Below, piece after piece: positions 9,342 through 18,891 of a stretch of DNA of 64,000 nucleotides (its first letter is position 1; every line of letters starts with the position of its first letter). Under the pieces are notes generated by a model. The model had not been told where the DNA came from, did no database searches, and was given only the letters and a program-made list of their open reading frames with translations. The stretch comes from Leptolyngbyaceae cyanobacterium RM1_1_2 (GTDB taxonomy: Bacteria; Cyanobacteriota; Cyanobacteriia; Phormidesmidales; Phormidesmidaceae). The translations under genes were made by a program, and so were the position numbers. Location of the stretch: the NCBI GenBank assembly GCA_012032345.1, contig JAAUQI010000023.1, positions 1-64,000 on the forward strand. The letters run 5' to 3'.

Positions 9342-10256
9342 ATGGCAGGATATATCTGGGCAGTGTTAGTGGTTTGGCTGGTGATTGCTCCATCGCCTGC
9401 GATCGCCCAAGGGCTACCTTTTTTGCTAGAGGCTGGTGCTACCCTTGAGTCTGCTGCCGGAGAAACCTATGCCGCTGCACCCTTCATTACAGCGCTAGCG
9501 GCTGCAGATGTCGTTTACCTGGGTGAAACCCACACGAGCGTAGCCGATCACCTGGCAGAGTTGGCAATTTTGCAGGCTCTCTATGCTGAAAATCCGCAGA
9601 TAGCGATCGCACTAGAAATGTTTCAGCGTCCGTTTCAGCCCGTGATCGATCGCTATCTGTCTGGTGAAATTGACGAAGCCACTCTACGTCAGCAAAGCGA
9701 GTACGATACCCGCTGGAACTACCCTTGGGCCTACTACGCCCCCATTCTGCGCTTTGCCCAAGCCCACCAGATTCCTGTCATCGCCCTAACGGCCCCGGCT
9801 GAGGTGACCCAGCGAGTCTCGATGAAAGGGCCAGAGGCAATTCAGACAGGCGATCGGCGCTATGTGCCTGCGGCGGCTGATTGGGTACTTGGCCCCCCTG
9901 ACTACCGCCAGTTTATGCTGACGATTTATAAAGAAATTCACCAAGGTCTGGGCGCAGGACAAGGATTCGATCGCTTTTTTGCTGTTCAAATCCTCTGGGA
10001 TGAGACCATGGCAGCGGCGATCGCTGAGTTTCGCCAGGTTCACAACCGGCCAGTGCTGGTGCTGGCCGGACAGGGACATGTAATCTATAACTTTGGTATT
10101 CCCGATCGGGTACAGCGACGCTCGGATGAGGCCATTCAGCAGCAGAGCGTCTTACTCAACCCCATCGCAACTTTTGAAGTAGAGACAGACCGGGCGATCG
10201 CCAACTATCTCTGGCACGCCCCCATGATCGAGGCAGGCTGCGAGAACGTGAGCTGA
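9342..10256 (+). CDS. ChaN/DUF399-family (Tiki-like) exported protein
   Basis: This 304-residue protein has an N-terminal signal peptide (hydrophobic to about residue 20, AIA cleavage-like site). Its single domain has the ChaN/EreA-Tiki hallmarks: DVVYLGETHTSVADH, IALEMFQRPFQPVIDRYL, a WNYPWAYYAPIL segment and VLVLAGQGHVIYNFGIP with a conserved His. ChaN proteins are haem-binding lipoproteins linked to iron uptake; no lipobox Cys is seen here. It follows the cupin by 55 bp with the long hairpin in between. Haem binding is family knowledge, not visible beyond the His residues. Confidence 0.8.
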   Translation: MAGYIWAVLVVWLVIAPSPAIAQGLPFLLEAGATLESAAGETYAAAPFITALAAADVVYLGETHTSVADHLAELAILQALYAENPQIAIALEMFQRPFQPVIDRYLSGEIDEATLRQQSEYDTRWNYPWAYYAPILRFAQAHQIPVIALTAPAEVTQRVSMKGPEAIQTGDRRYVPAAADWVLGPPDYRQFMLTIYKEIHQGLGAGQGFDRFFAVQILWDETMAAAIAEFRQVHNRPVLVLAGQGHVIYNFGIPDRVQRRSDEAIQQQSVLLNPIATFEVETDRAIANYLWHAPMIEAGCENVS

Positions 10257-10278
10257 TCTAGCGATCGCTTTAGGCTAC

Positions 10279-10902
10279 CTAACGAGAGCGAATAAATTCC
10301 ATATAGTGGGCCGTTTCGTCAGCCACCTCGCGACTAAACAGCGCTTCTACCACCGACAGCGACATATCAATACCTGCCGATATTCCAGCAGAGGTGACAA
10401 TACCGTCATGCACTACGCGCTGCTGACGCTCGACCACTATGGTGTTGTCCAAAGTCTCCAAGAAATCAAGGGCACCCCAGTGAGTAGTCGCCCGTTTGTT
10501 TTTCAGCAGCCCCAGCTTAGCCAGCAGCAGTGCCCCAGTGCAAACTGAAGTCACCTGAGTAGCCTGCTGATGCACCTGCAGAATCCAGTCGAGACAGGCT
10601 TGATCCCGCAGCAGCGATCGCGTCCCAAACCCACCCGGCACTACCAGCAAATCAATTTGAGGAGCCGTGGCAAAGTCATAGTCAGGAACTACCCGTAACC
10701 CTCCCACTGCGCTCACCACATCAGCAGTTTTAGCGACGGTAAACACCCGAAAAGGGGCGCTTTCATCAGAACGGCGAGACTCAACGCCCGCAACCAGACG
10801 GGTGCGGGAAAAGACTTCAAACGGCCCGGCAAAGTCTAAAACTTCTACCTCCGGGAAGATAAAAATAGCGACGCTGAGTTTCTCAAGATTTTGCAGATTC
10901 AT
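10279..10902 (-). CDS. DJ-1/PfpI protein, isonitrile-hydratase-like
   Basis: This 207-residue protein of the class I glutamine-amidotransferase-like fold has the nucleophile elbow SVCTGALLLA (Cys121) and the upstream VLDFAGPFEV segment, whose Asp23 corresponds to the essential Asp of isocyanide hydratase. VVPGGFGTR and ATTHWGALDFLE complete the pattern. Members hydrate isonitriles to N-formamides or form the N-terminal half of GlxA regulators; no HTH domain follows here, so the enzyme reading is preferred. It is a single gene on the minus strand, 93 bp upstream of the ABC pair. Confidence 0.8.
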   Translation of the reverse strand: MNLQNLEKLSVAIFIFPEVEVLDFAGPFEVFSRTRLVAGVESRRSDESAPFRVFTVAKTADVVSAVGGLRVVPDYDFATAPQIDLLVVPGGFGTRSLLRDQACLDWILQVHQQATQVTSVCTGALLLAKLGLLKNKRATTHWGALDFLETLDNTIVVERQQRVVHDGIVTSAGISAGIDMSLSVVEALFSREVADETAHYMEFIRSR

Positions 10903-10995
10903 AGACAGTCAAGCTTCAATACCGTCTTGACTATAATTGTAGGCTCAAAACCTAACCCGTCAGCACTCATAGCACATCCTGGCTCTAAATTTTTG

Positions 10996-11748
10996 CTACT
11001 CCCAGCTAGGATGATGACTAATTAGCCCGTCTTCTAAATAGGTAATGCGATCGGCGTAGTCAGTAATTCTCGGATCGTGTGTGACGATCAGTACCGTACA
11101 GTTCTCTTCTTTGGCTAGATGCTGCAATAGCTCAACAACGGCCTGCCCCGTTTGGGAATCCAGCGCCGCTGTTGGCTCATCTGCCATAATAATTTGAGGG
11201 CTGCCAGCCAAAGCTCGCGCTACCGCCACTCGCTGCTTTTGTCCGCCAGAGAGATCTTGCGGTAAATAATTAGCCTTATCCGCTAAGCCAACCTGCTGCA
11301 GTAGCCTTGATACCTGCTCTTTAGCAGTTCGCCCTCGAATACCCTGAATTTCTAAGGACAATTCAATGTTTTCAGCAGCACTCAAAGCTGAAAATAAGTT
11401 AAACCCCTGGAAGATAAAGCCAATATGCTGTTGCCGAAAGCGGGTCAGCGCTTTTGACGACAGACGAGTAATTTCATGCCCTAGCAGATGAACCTCTCCT
11501 GCTGTTGGGGTCAAAATCCCCGCCAAGATAGAAAGCAAAGTTGTTTTGCCTGACCCCGAAGGCCCCATTAGCAGCCGAATCTCCCCCGACTTGACTGTCA
11601 GATCGACTCCCTTCAATACCCGAAACTGCTCTGATCCAGATTTAAACACCATTTCAATCCCTTTAGCTGCGATCGCAAATTGAGCAGGCGTCTGGCTTTG
11701 CTCTGGCAAAGAAAAAGATTCAGGTAGAGATATCTGGGGATGAGCCAT
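10996..11748 (-). CDS. ABC exporter ATPase, DevA/MacB-like
   Basis: This 250-residue ATP-binding subunit has Walker A GPSGSGKTT (62-70), Q-loop FIFQGFNLF, signature LSGGQKQR, Walker B IIMADEPTAALDS and the H-loop VTHDPR. Such ATPases pair with FtsX-like permeases (DevC, MacB, LolCDE type) and work as mechanotransmitters that push substrates through a periplasmic adaptor. The matching permease lies 69 bp upstream on the same strand, so the two form an operon. The residues before the core (1-25) are a Pro/Ser-rich tail. Substrate unknown. Confidence 0.9.
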   Translation of the reverse strand: MAHPQISLPESFSLPEQSQTPAQFAIAAKGIEMVFKSGSEQFRVLKGVDLTVKSGEIRLLMGPSGSGKTTLLSILAGILTPTAGEVHLLGHEITRLSSKALTRFRQQHIGFIFQGFNLFSALSAAENIELSLEIQGIRGRTAKEQVSRLLQQVGLADKANYLPQDLSGGQKQRVAVARALAGSPQIIMADEPTAALDSQTGQAVVELLQHLAKEENCTVLIVTHDPRITDYADRITYLEDGLISHHPSWE

Positions 11749-11817
11749 AGATGCAGCAGTTAATCAGACATTTACTCTCAGCGTATCAAACTCTTTTTGC
11801 TTCCAGCCAGCTTAGAC

Positions 11818-13067
11818 TTAAGCCTTGAACACAATACCTGGATCTACTCGCGTTACCTTCTGAATGGCAAAAACAGCAGATCCCACACACATCAGCACTG
11901 TAACGCCCAAAACGCCCACCGCCGAAAGCGGTGTGATCAAAATTACAATACCCTGACTGGCTAATGCCCAAACACTCAGTCCCCAACACAGCACCATGCC
12001 GGGCACATAGCCTAAAATTGCCATCCATAATGCCTGCTCTACAATGACACTGTAAAGAGTCCAGTCAGAAGCTCCCATTGCTTTGAGTGTGCCAAACTCT
12101 TTGAGATTCTCAGATACCGACGTATAGAGAATTTGTGCCACAATTACAACGCCGACAATAACCCCGACCGTAGCCCCTAGTCTTAAAATAAAACCAATAC
12201 CTGTACGGGTTTGCCAATAAGACTGGGTTTGAGCAATCAGCTCATCACGGGTAAAAGCCAGCGTTTGAGGCAGTGCCTGCTGAATCCGCTCTTTGGCCAT
12301 AGCCAAATCCACACCCGGTTTAATGCGCACCAGCATGAAAGTCACAGGAGTATCTGCCCCCAGTTCCGCAGGCGCAGCAGGCGTTTGAGTTATAGGCGAA
12401 TCCTGAGATTCCCGCTCATAAGAATTGACGCAGGTAATATCCCCACTGCCCAACTGACAGGTTAACCCTGCTGAGAATCCTGATGTAGTGTAGGCATTAG
12501 CATTTTCGAGAGACGCAAAGACAAACTTGCTAGAAACTAGCGACTGTGTACCCTGAGTAATGCCAACGAGTCGAGCCGGAAGCGAACGAACTCTAGCCGT
12601 ATCGCCAGCTTCATTAAGCCCAAACGAGCGCAAACTAGTTTTATCTACAACCACCGTGTAAGGCTGCTCTAGGGACTCCAGCATTTCTGAAGAAACCTTT
12701 CCTGGTCTAAACATTTGCCCGTTGGGATCGAAGCCAAAAATCCTCACCGACGTAAGCTTACCTTTCTGGGAATACCAGCGCCCTGAGCCAATAATGAGTG
12801 GCTCAACCCGTTCAACGCCTTCTACCTTGCGCGCTTCCCGTATCTGCACCAGCGGAAATGGCTCAGTCAGCTCAAAGTTGACAATATTTTCTGAGGCGAC
12901 CCAGATATCAGCGCTAGACTGCTGAATTAGCAACGTGGTTGAGCGTGTAAACCCTTTGAGAATACCCGTTTGAATGGTCACCAGGCTGACGGCAAACATA
13001 ATACCTGCCTGAGCCACTAAAAGCCGGGGCAGATCTTTTAGCAAGTTTTGCGCGCAACAGAAACCAT
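11818..13067 (-). CDS. FtsX/DevC-like ABC permease, apparent N-terminal frameshift
   Basis: The continuous frame begins at a TTG at 13044, but the natural start appears to be ATG 13067 reading MVSVARK. It then breaks at a coding-strand A4 run (plus T4 at 13046-13049). Adding one A gives MVSVARKNLLKDLPRLLVAQ, joining smoothly to the main frame. The protein has one N-terminal membrane helix, a large periplasmic MacB_PCD-like domain (about 45-270) with a Cys pair, and three C-terminal helices containing LKEFGTLKAMGAS, typical of FtsX permeases. It partners the downstream ATPase. No DevB/HlyD-type adaptor gene is next to it. Confidence 0.8.
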
Positions 13068-13267
13068 GAAATGCCAGAAAAGCAGTAAGGGTCAGTACTA
13101 CTACTTTAGTGGCTTTTAAGCCAGCAAAGAGGCTGTGAAGTCCAGTTAATCAACTGTACAGTCTTGCCTGTTAGCAGTGATGGATGAGAGTTCATAAGAC
13201 CCAGCAAAAAATCGCCAAATCATCACACGTAGGACTATCACAGATTCGAGGATCTACTGTTAGTGAC

Positions 13268-13335
13268 GGGTATGACGCTGTCCATACTGAATAAGTAAGG
13301 AGTTAAAAACCTTACTTGTTCCAATCGTCATACCC
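13268..13335 (+). promoter_or_regulatory. Nested inverted repeats in leader of PEP-CTERM gene
   Basis: An outer 10-bp pair (GGGTATGACG at 13268-13277, CGTCATACCC at 13326-13335) encloses an inner 8-bp pair (AAGTAAGG at 13293-13300, CCTTACTT at 13310-13317). The structure ends 14 bp before the ATG. It could be an mRNA leader fold or paired operators. No regulator can be named. Confidence 0.6.
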
Positions 13336-13349
13336 AGAAGATTATCCCT

Positions 13350-14210
13350 ATGAAATATCATGGCTCTGTTGCGGGCATAGCTGCCATTGCAACGACGGCT
13401 GTTCTCGCAGCTTCCTCAGCAGCCAGCGCTGCTACGCTATCTCAACAGTCAGTGAGTCTGCTGAGCTTAGATCCTACAAATAGCCAGTATGCAAGCAGCT
13501 ACAGTAGTATTGTAGACGCCTATAACAGTCAAGCCGCCAGCCACTCTCTAGCATTTGAAGATTGGTTCGCTATCAATTCATTTGTCAACAACGAGCAGGC
13601 AGCCTACGGTTCATCTGGGGCTAAGCTTAACGAACTGGTTGCTTTAGACTTAAACAATCTCAGTTGGAAAGCAGATGCTCAAAACGTTGAAGTGTTTTTC
13701 ATCAACGAAGGCGCTGGCTATCGCAACAAGTTTGGTTACTCCACTGCCTCACCAACTGCGGTTGGTAATGAGGGCCTGCTGGCCTTCTGGAATGATCAAG
13801 TCACAACCATTTGGAGTGATATCGCATCTCAGAACAGTATTATATCTGAGAGCAACGGCCCACTGACGCTAGGCCAAGGCTATACGATAGGGGACGTAGC
13901 CGCAGGTAATACAATTAATTTCCTGCTCCGCAATCCCCAAAACAAAGTCTTTGACAGCTTGAGTGCCGCGAATACAAAAAACGGCGATGGCCTACAGCAT
14001 GTCACAACCTATCAGTATGGTGAGTACCTGGTGCTAGCTTACGAAGATATATACAATGGCGGCGATCAAGACTACAACGACGTCGTTATTGCAGTCAAAG
14101 GTTTATTCGATACAGCCGACACCGCTGACGTACCTGAACCGGGAAGCGTGCTTGCGCTGCTGGGGCTGGGGCTAGTTGGCGCAGTTGTTAAGCGTAAGCA
14201 GCTGACTTAA
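13350..14210 (+). CDS. Secreted DUF4114 protein with PEP-CTERM anchor
   Basis: This 286-residue exported protein has a Sec signal peptide at about 1-27 (ASSAASA cleavage region). The middle contains DUF4114-like features: VEVFFINEGAGYRNKFGYS and the Asp-rich LAYEDIYNGGDQDYNDVV, a likely calcium-binding strand pair. The C-terminus is a PEP-CTERM sorting tail: VPEPGSVLALLGLGLVGA followed by a basic KRK end. PEP-CTERM proteins are processed by exosortase and often go with exopolysaccharide production, which fits the EPS cluster 23 kb downstream. No exosortase gene is in the window. Its stop overlaps the convergent DUF2996 gene by 4 bp. Confidence 0.85.
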   Translation: MKYHGSVAGIAAIATTAVLAASSAASAATLSQQSVSLLSLDPTNSQYASSYSSIVDAYNSQAASHSLAFEDWFAINSFVNNEQAAYGSSGAKLNELVALDLNNLSWKADAQNVEVFFINEGAGYRNKFGYSTASPTAVGNEGLLAFWNDQVTTIWSDIASQNSIISESNGPLTLGQGYTIGDVAAGNTINFLLRNPQNKVFDSLSAANTKNGDGLQHVTTYQYGEYLVLAYEDIYNGGDQDYNDVVIAVKGLFDTADTADVPEPGSVLALLGLGLVGAVVKRKQLT

Positions 14211-14743
14211 TTGCGAGTCAGCCACTTCTGCGCATTCAGACGCTGGATAAGGTACAGCACCATCAGGTCTAAAGTGATTTTGCGCTCATCTCCCATAAAC
14301 TGCTCAACCGTACTAGCCTGAGCACCCCCATCAGCGTAAGAGAAAATTTTAGGCCCCTTAATATCTTCGTGGAGGAAGGCTACGTTAAACTGTCGCTGGC
14401 CCTTTTCCCAGCGGCCTACCACCTGCCAGTAGTCAGAAGCATCTTGCTGCTTAAGAACGTCAAGTCTATGCTTTTCAAACTCCAAAGCCAGATCGTTGAG
14501 TCCCTCTTTTTGCAAAGCTGCCTCGATCTGAGGTAGATAATCCTGCTGGATAAAATCTCTGAAAGGCTTTTCTTCAGGCGCTGGAGGCTTATCCTTCTTG
14601 GTCTTAGCTTTGGCACCGCTCTGAGCTGCTTTTTCAGAACTGCTATCAGCAGACTCAGTAGGCGGTGACTGAGCTGACTGCTTATTGTCGTCAGTGTTTG
14701 TGGATGATTGTTTGGGCGACTTCTGCTCTTCTGCCATAAGCAC
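14207..14743 (-). CDS. DUF2996 conserved cyanobacterial protein
   Basis: This 178-residue protein has a low-complexity Ser/Gln/Lys/Pro-rich N-terminal third (1-60) and a conserved C-terminal domain. That domain contains FIQQDYLPQIEAALQKEGL, WQVVGRWEKGQRQFNVAFL, GPKIFSYADGGAQASTVEQF and ends LIQRLNAQKWLTRN, the signature of DUF2996. The family is confined to oxygenic phototrophs; function unknown. The start at 14743 (MLM) could equally be the second Met at 14737. Confidence 0.85.
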   Translation of the reverse strand: MLMAEEQKSPKQSSTNTDDNKQSAQSPPTESADSSSEKAAQSGAKAKTKKDKPPAPEEKPFRDFIQQDYLPQIEAALQKEGLNDLALEFEKHRLDVLKQQDASDYWQVVGRWEKGQRQFNVAFLHEDIKGPKIFSYADGGAQASTVEQFMGDERKITLDLMVLYLIQRLNAQKWLTRN

Positions 14744-14952
14744 AATAGGAGTTCACTGTTTGAGCTAGCAGGCATATCTGAGCCATCTGGTTAGCCAGAT
14801 GGGTGAGCGCAGTTGTTCAGCTCAGATGTGCCTCTTCATCTGTTATAGATTCTAAGGGTAAATGACGCCAACAAACACAACCAGCTGAACCAGAATATAG
14901 TTTTTATGCTCATAGGTGTAGCCCACTAGCTGCAACGCACTAAAATGCAGAG

Positions 14953-16038
14953 ATGAGCTACTGCATCAACCCCCAATGCTCTCAGCGCCATAATCCTGAT
15001 GAGGCTCTTTACTGTCAGGCTTGCGATACGCCGCTGCTGATTCGAGAGCGCTACCGGCTGCTGTACCCCCTGCGAGAACCTGACACCTGGAACCCTACAG
15101 AGGTGTTTGTCGTTGCCGATCGCGGTACTCACAAAGTGCTGAAGCTGCTGAAAAATCCTCGCCTACAGCCGCTGTTTCAGCGCGAAGTGCAGGCGCTACA
15201 GAGTCTTTGCCACGCTGGGATTCCCAAAGCTGAGCCAGACAGCTACTTCACCCTCAGGCTGAAAACGGGCCTACCGCTGTACGGCCTAGTGATGGAAAAG
15301 ATTGAAGGTGAAACTCTGGAGCAGTGGGTTACTCGAAACGGGCCAATTGAGCAGGCTCAGGCCCTAGACTGGCTGTGTCAGCTGATGGAGATTCTCGGCG
15401 TTCTGCATCAAAAAAATCTGTTTCACCGAGATATTAAGCCTTCTAACATCATGCGGCGACCCACTGGCCAACTGGCGCTAATTGACTTTGGTACGGTACG
15501 CCAGATTACCCATACCTATCTGGCCAAAATTGGCGGGCAGCAGGATATTACCAGCATTGTTTCACCGGGCTACACGCCGCTGGAGCAAATTAACGGCAAA
15601 GCCGTACCCCAGTCAGATTTCTATGCTGTGGGGCGATCGCTGATATTTTTACTCACCGGAAAATCGCCTCTGGCCCTGAGCGAAAATACGCTCACCGGGC
15701 AGATTCTCTGGCGATCGCAGGCAGCATCGGTAACGACTTGGTTTGCTGACCTAGTCGATCAGCTAGCAGCGCCATTTCCGGGACAGCGACCCCTTAACAC
15801 TCAGATTATCCTGCAGCAGATTCGTCCTCTGACGGCTCGGCTACCTACGGCGTCACTGCCAGCTCGACGGCTGGAAAGACTACTGGCGATCGCCAATGTG
15901 AGTTTGCTGATCGTGCAGCTCGTGATGGGCTGGCGCTGGTGGCAGGCACATCACGAGTTGCTTTCTAGCGATTGCCGCCCGTTAGTATCAGGCGTATCAG
16001 AAGATCAGGCTGATCAGGCCCCAGCTTCACGGCTTTGA
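14953..16038 (+). CDS. Zinc-ribbon Ser/Thr protein kinase
   Basis: This 361-residue protein has an N-terminal four-Cys zinc ribbon (Cys4, Cys9, Cys21, Cys24) and a kinase domain (about 34-295): VLKLL Lys near 64, catalytic loop FHRDIKPSN (HRD 158-160), DFG at 178-180, and SPGYTPLEQ in the activation segment. The glycine-rich loop is not recognisable, as in other cyanobacterial kinases with this layout. A membrane segment near 309-325 (SLLIVQLVMGW) leaves a short tail, so the kinase is cytoplasmic and membrane-tethered. Its last 25 bp overlap the convergent helicase gene. Target proteins are unknown. Confidence 0.88.
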   Translation: MSYCINPQCSQRHNPDEALYCQACDTPLLIRERYRLLYPLREPDTWNPTEVFVVADRGTHKVLKLLKNPRLQPLFQREVQALQSLCHAGIPKAEPDSYFTLRLKTGLPLYGLVMEKIEGETLEQWVTRNGPIEQAQALDWLCQLMEILGVLHQKNLFHRDIKPSNIMRRPTGQLALIDFGTVRQITHTYLAKIGGQQDITSIVSPGYTPLEQINGKAVPQSDFYAVGRSLIFLLTGKSPLALSENTLTGQILWRSQAASVTTWFADLVDQLAAPFPGQRPLNTQIILQQIRPLTARLPTASLPARRLERLLAIANVSLLIVQLVMGWRWWQAHHELLSSDCRPLVSGVSEDQADQAPASRL

Positions 16039-18849
16039 CACTGACCTACAATCGCCTCAGCCAAAACCAGCCCTGCCTCCTTATGCAGCCCCGCATTTTC
16101 CTGAGGACAGCCGTGCTGGTGCAGACAGCGCGGACAGCCTGACTGACAGCGACAGGCTTTAGCCAAACTAACCGCCCGCTCCACAAAGCGAGGGAACTGT
16201 TCAAAAATGGCCTCGACCGCACCGTTGCCGCCCTCAGTCGTATCAAAAAAATAGCCCACTTGGCGCTTACCCTCTGGCAGCACCACCCAGTTGACATCGT
16301 GCTGAGAGCTGAGTACAACCAGCGGTACGGCAAAAATGAGCTGGTGTCCCAGGCTGTGCAGCGACACAAATTCCGGGGCTTTTTCCCAAATCGGATCTAG
16401 CTGCTCTAGGCTCAGCTCGTCCAGCCCCCCTTTAATCTGCTCTCGTAGTGCTCTGACGCTGTGGGTCAAAGCCTGAGCCAGCCCTGCATTAATCTCTACA
16501 GCCAATACCGGAGTCTGATACTGAGTTTGGTAAGGCACCTCAAACCGGGTAGTCTCTTTGGGCTGGGTGATTTCTCTTACCTGCAGTGCGTGGTGACAGC
16601 GAGGACAGGTCTTGCCCTGTAAGGGCCGATGGTAGCTGATGCAGCCTTTGTGAACACAGGTTAGAGTATATCTTCGCTCAAACAGGGTAAAGCCAGTAAC
16701 CAGTGAGCTAATCTTGCCCCAGGCTAGGGTTAGCCGCAGGCGTCCTTCGAGGAAGGTTGTCTCAACCAGCTTTGGCTCAGCCAGCGGCTCTAATACCTTT
16801 ATTTGCAAAGCTATCTCTGAGCGGGTAAACTGCTTTGACTCAGGCGGCAGCGGCTTGAGCCTCGCTGCTGCGGCTTCTAGGTCGAGGGCTTCACTGAGAT
16901 AGCTCACCAGCTCACCGTCTTTAACCTGAGCCATGTAGACAGCACCGGGATAAACTTCGCGGCAGGCCAGATCGCGGTTCATAGATTCAAAAACCTGACC
17001 TGAAGCTGTGTCAATCAGCGCGATCGCTGATTGAGCAGTGCCCCGCAGATTGACGCTGCGATGGGGATAGCCCTGGCTGCTCAAACAGCCAGAGCTATAG
17101 AGCCGTAGCTGCTTTTGCTGTAGCAGGCTATTGGCCAAAATGTTAGCGGCTGGGCCAAAGCGCTGCTCTACCTCGGTGGCGAAGAGACTGCTTTCTACCG
17201 CGCCGCAGCACAGATGCTGGCTCAAGATAGTGGGGTAGTTGGGGTTGAAGGCAGCGCTTTCGACCTGACCGTGCAGCAGTTCTGAAGTATTTTCACCATA
17301 GAAGTTATCCAGCACGTTTTGAGCCACGGGCAAAAACATCACCAGCCCCGGATGCCGTCGCCCTACCCGGCCAATCCGCTGGCGAAAAGACATGAGGCTG
17401 CCAGGGTACCCCCTAATTAGGCAGCAGTCAAGCTCTGGCAGGTCAATTCCGGCCTCTAGAGCAGAAGTGGTCAGAATCACCTTAGTTTCACCGCTGCCGA
17501 GCTGAGTGATAATCTGCTGCCGCTGCTGGGCACTGAGAGAACCGTAGAAGATAGCTACCTGCTGGGCCAGCTTTTCGACGCCTTGGCGGCTAAATTCTTG
17601 CTGAATTAGATTTTTGAGATTTTTAACCGCTGCCCTGGAATTACAAAAAACCAGGCCGCTCAGCCCCTGCTGCAGCCAAGACAGAATGATTCGGCAGCTA
17701 TCGGGGTTGGCCGCGCTGCTCGGTGCCAGACACAGCAGCGTGCGGCTGGCAGTCCCCGCCTGACTGTGCTCGATGACGTGAAGTTTTTCGGGGGCGGATC
17801 GGCCTGAAAAGCGCAGGGCCATTTCGCCCGGATTGCCGATTGTGGCAGAGGCAGAAATAAACTGTAGGCGATCGCTGTTGCCGCCGGCACTGTCTACCGC
17901 CAGCCGTAGCCGCCGCATCAGGTTAGCAAAGTGAGCGCCAAAGGCCCCTATATAAGTATGGGCCTCGTCGATGACAACCCACCGCAGCTGGCGCAGGTAG
18001 GCCCGCCACGACTCGCCGTCTAGGGTCAGCCTGCCCCGGTAAAGCTGATAGTGCAGCAGATCTGGGCTGACAGCTAAAAGCTGAGGCGGCTGGGGTTCAA
18101 AAAGCTGCTGTCGCTCGGCGCGGGGAGTGTCTCCCGTAATGATGCCAAGTTTAGGGCGGCAGGCAAAGGGTAGGGCCGCTATCAGCCGACTCAGCTTGCT
18201 CATCTGGTCAAAGGCCAATGCCTTGAGCGGAAATAGAAACAGGGCTGATGAGGGCTTTGGCGCTAAATCTGCAGCTAGATTTGGGGTCAAACAAGACTCC
18301 AGAATAGCAGGAGTATAGCAGAGCGTCTTGCCGGAGGCCGTCGGCGTCGCCAAACAGAGATCTTGACCCTCTCGCAGCGCCCGCAGCGCCTCTATTTGAT
18401 GACCGTAGAGCTGGGTAATGCCAGTTTGCTGGAGAGCCTGCTGCAGCTCGAACGGCAAATCTGGTGGTAGGGGAGCACAGTCGCCTGCCACCGCTGGCGC
18501 TACCTCCACGGCGACAAGGGTATCGCGGCAGGACTGGGCGATCGCTCCAAACGCAGTGCCAGGAATTTCCGCCATCGAGACGGTATCCACGGCCTCCAAT
18601 CTCTGGCTGGCGGCGGTAGGGGGCTGCAAAAAACCCGTTGCGATCGCCTCCGACCAGTCAGCAACCTGTAGGGGTTCGGCTCGATCTCTAAAGGTAATCA
18701 GCAGGCGCGGCCCCAGCAGTACCGTGACGACGCCAAACCCAAGCTTAGGAGAATAGACCTGAGCGTCCTTAAACAGCCATCTGGGGGGGGGAATCTTTTA
18801 CTGAGCGGACAGCTTTAATCAGCTGAGCATAGTCAGGCGGGTTAGCCAC
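16014..18849 (-). CDS. MrfA-like DEAD/DEAH helicase with DUF1998, apparent N-terminal frameshift
   Basis: This is a superfamily 2 helicase with Q-motif-like YGHQIEAL, Walker A ATPTASGKT, DEAH box VVIDEAHTY, motif III SASA and motif VI QRIGRVGRR. The C-terminal DUF1998 region has a CVHKGC...CPRCHH ribbon and the cluster CRCQSGCPRCLHQHGC, the four-Cys site of the MrfA/YprA repair helicases (mitomycin-type damage in Bacillus). The continuous frame starts only at TTG 18629. However, the same frame upstream is coding-like (WLFKDAQVYSPKLGFGVV) back to a C9 run (plus G9, 18783-18791). With one more C it joins a GTG start at 18849 giving MANPPDYAQLIKAVRSVKDS. I therefore extend the gene to 18849. Confidence 0.85.
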
Positions 18850-18891
18850 AGAGAGTCAAACACCTAGCATCAGCAGTTCCTCTACCATAGC

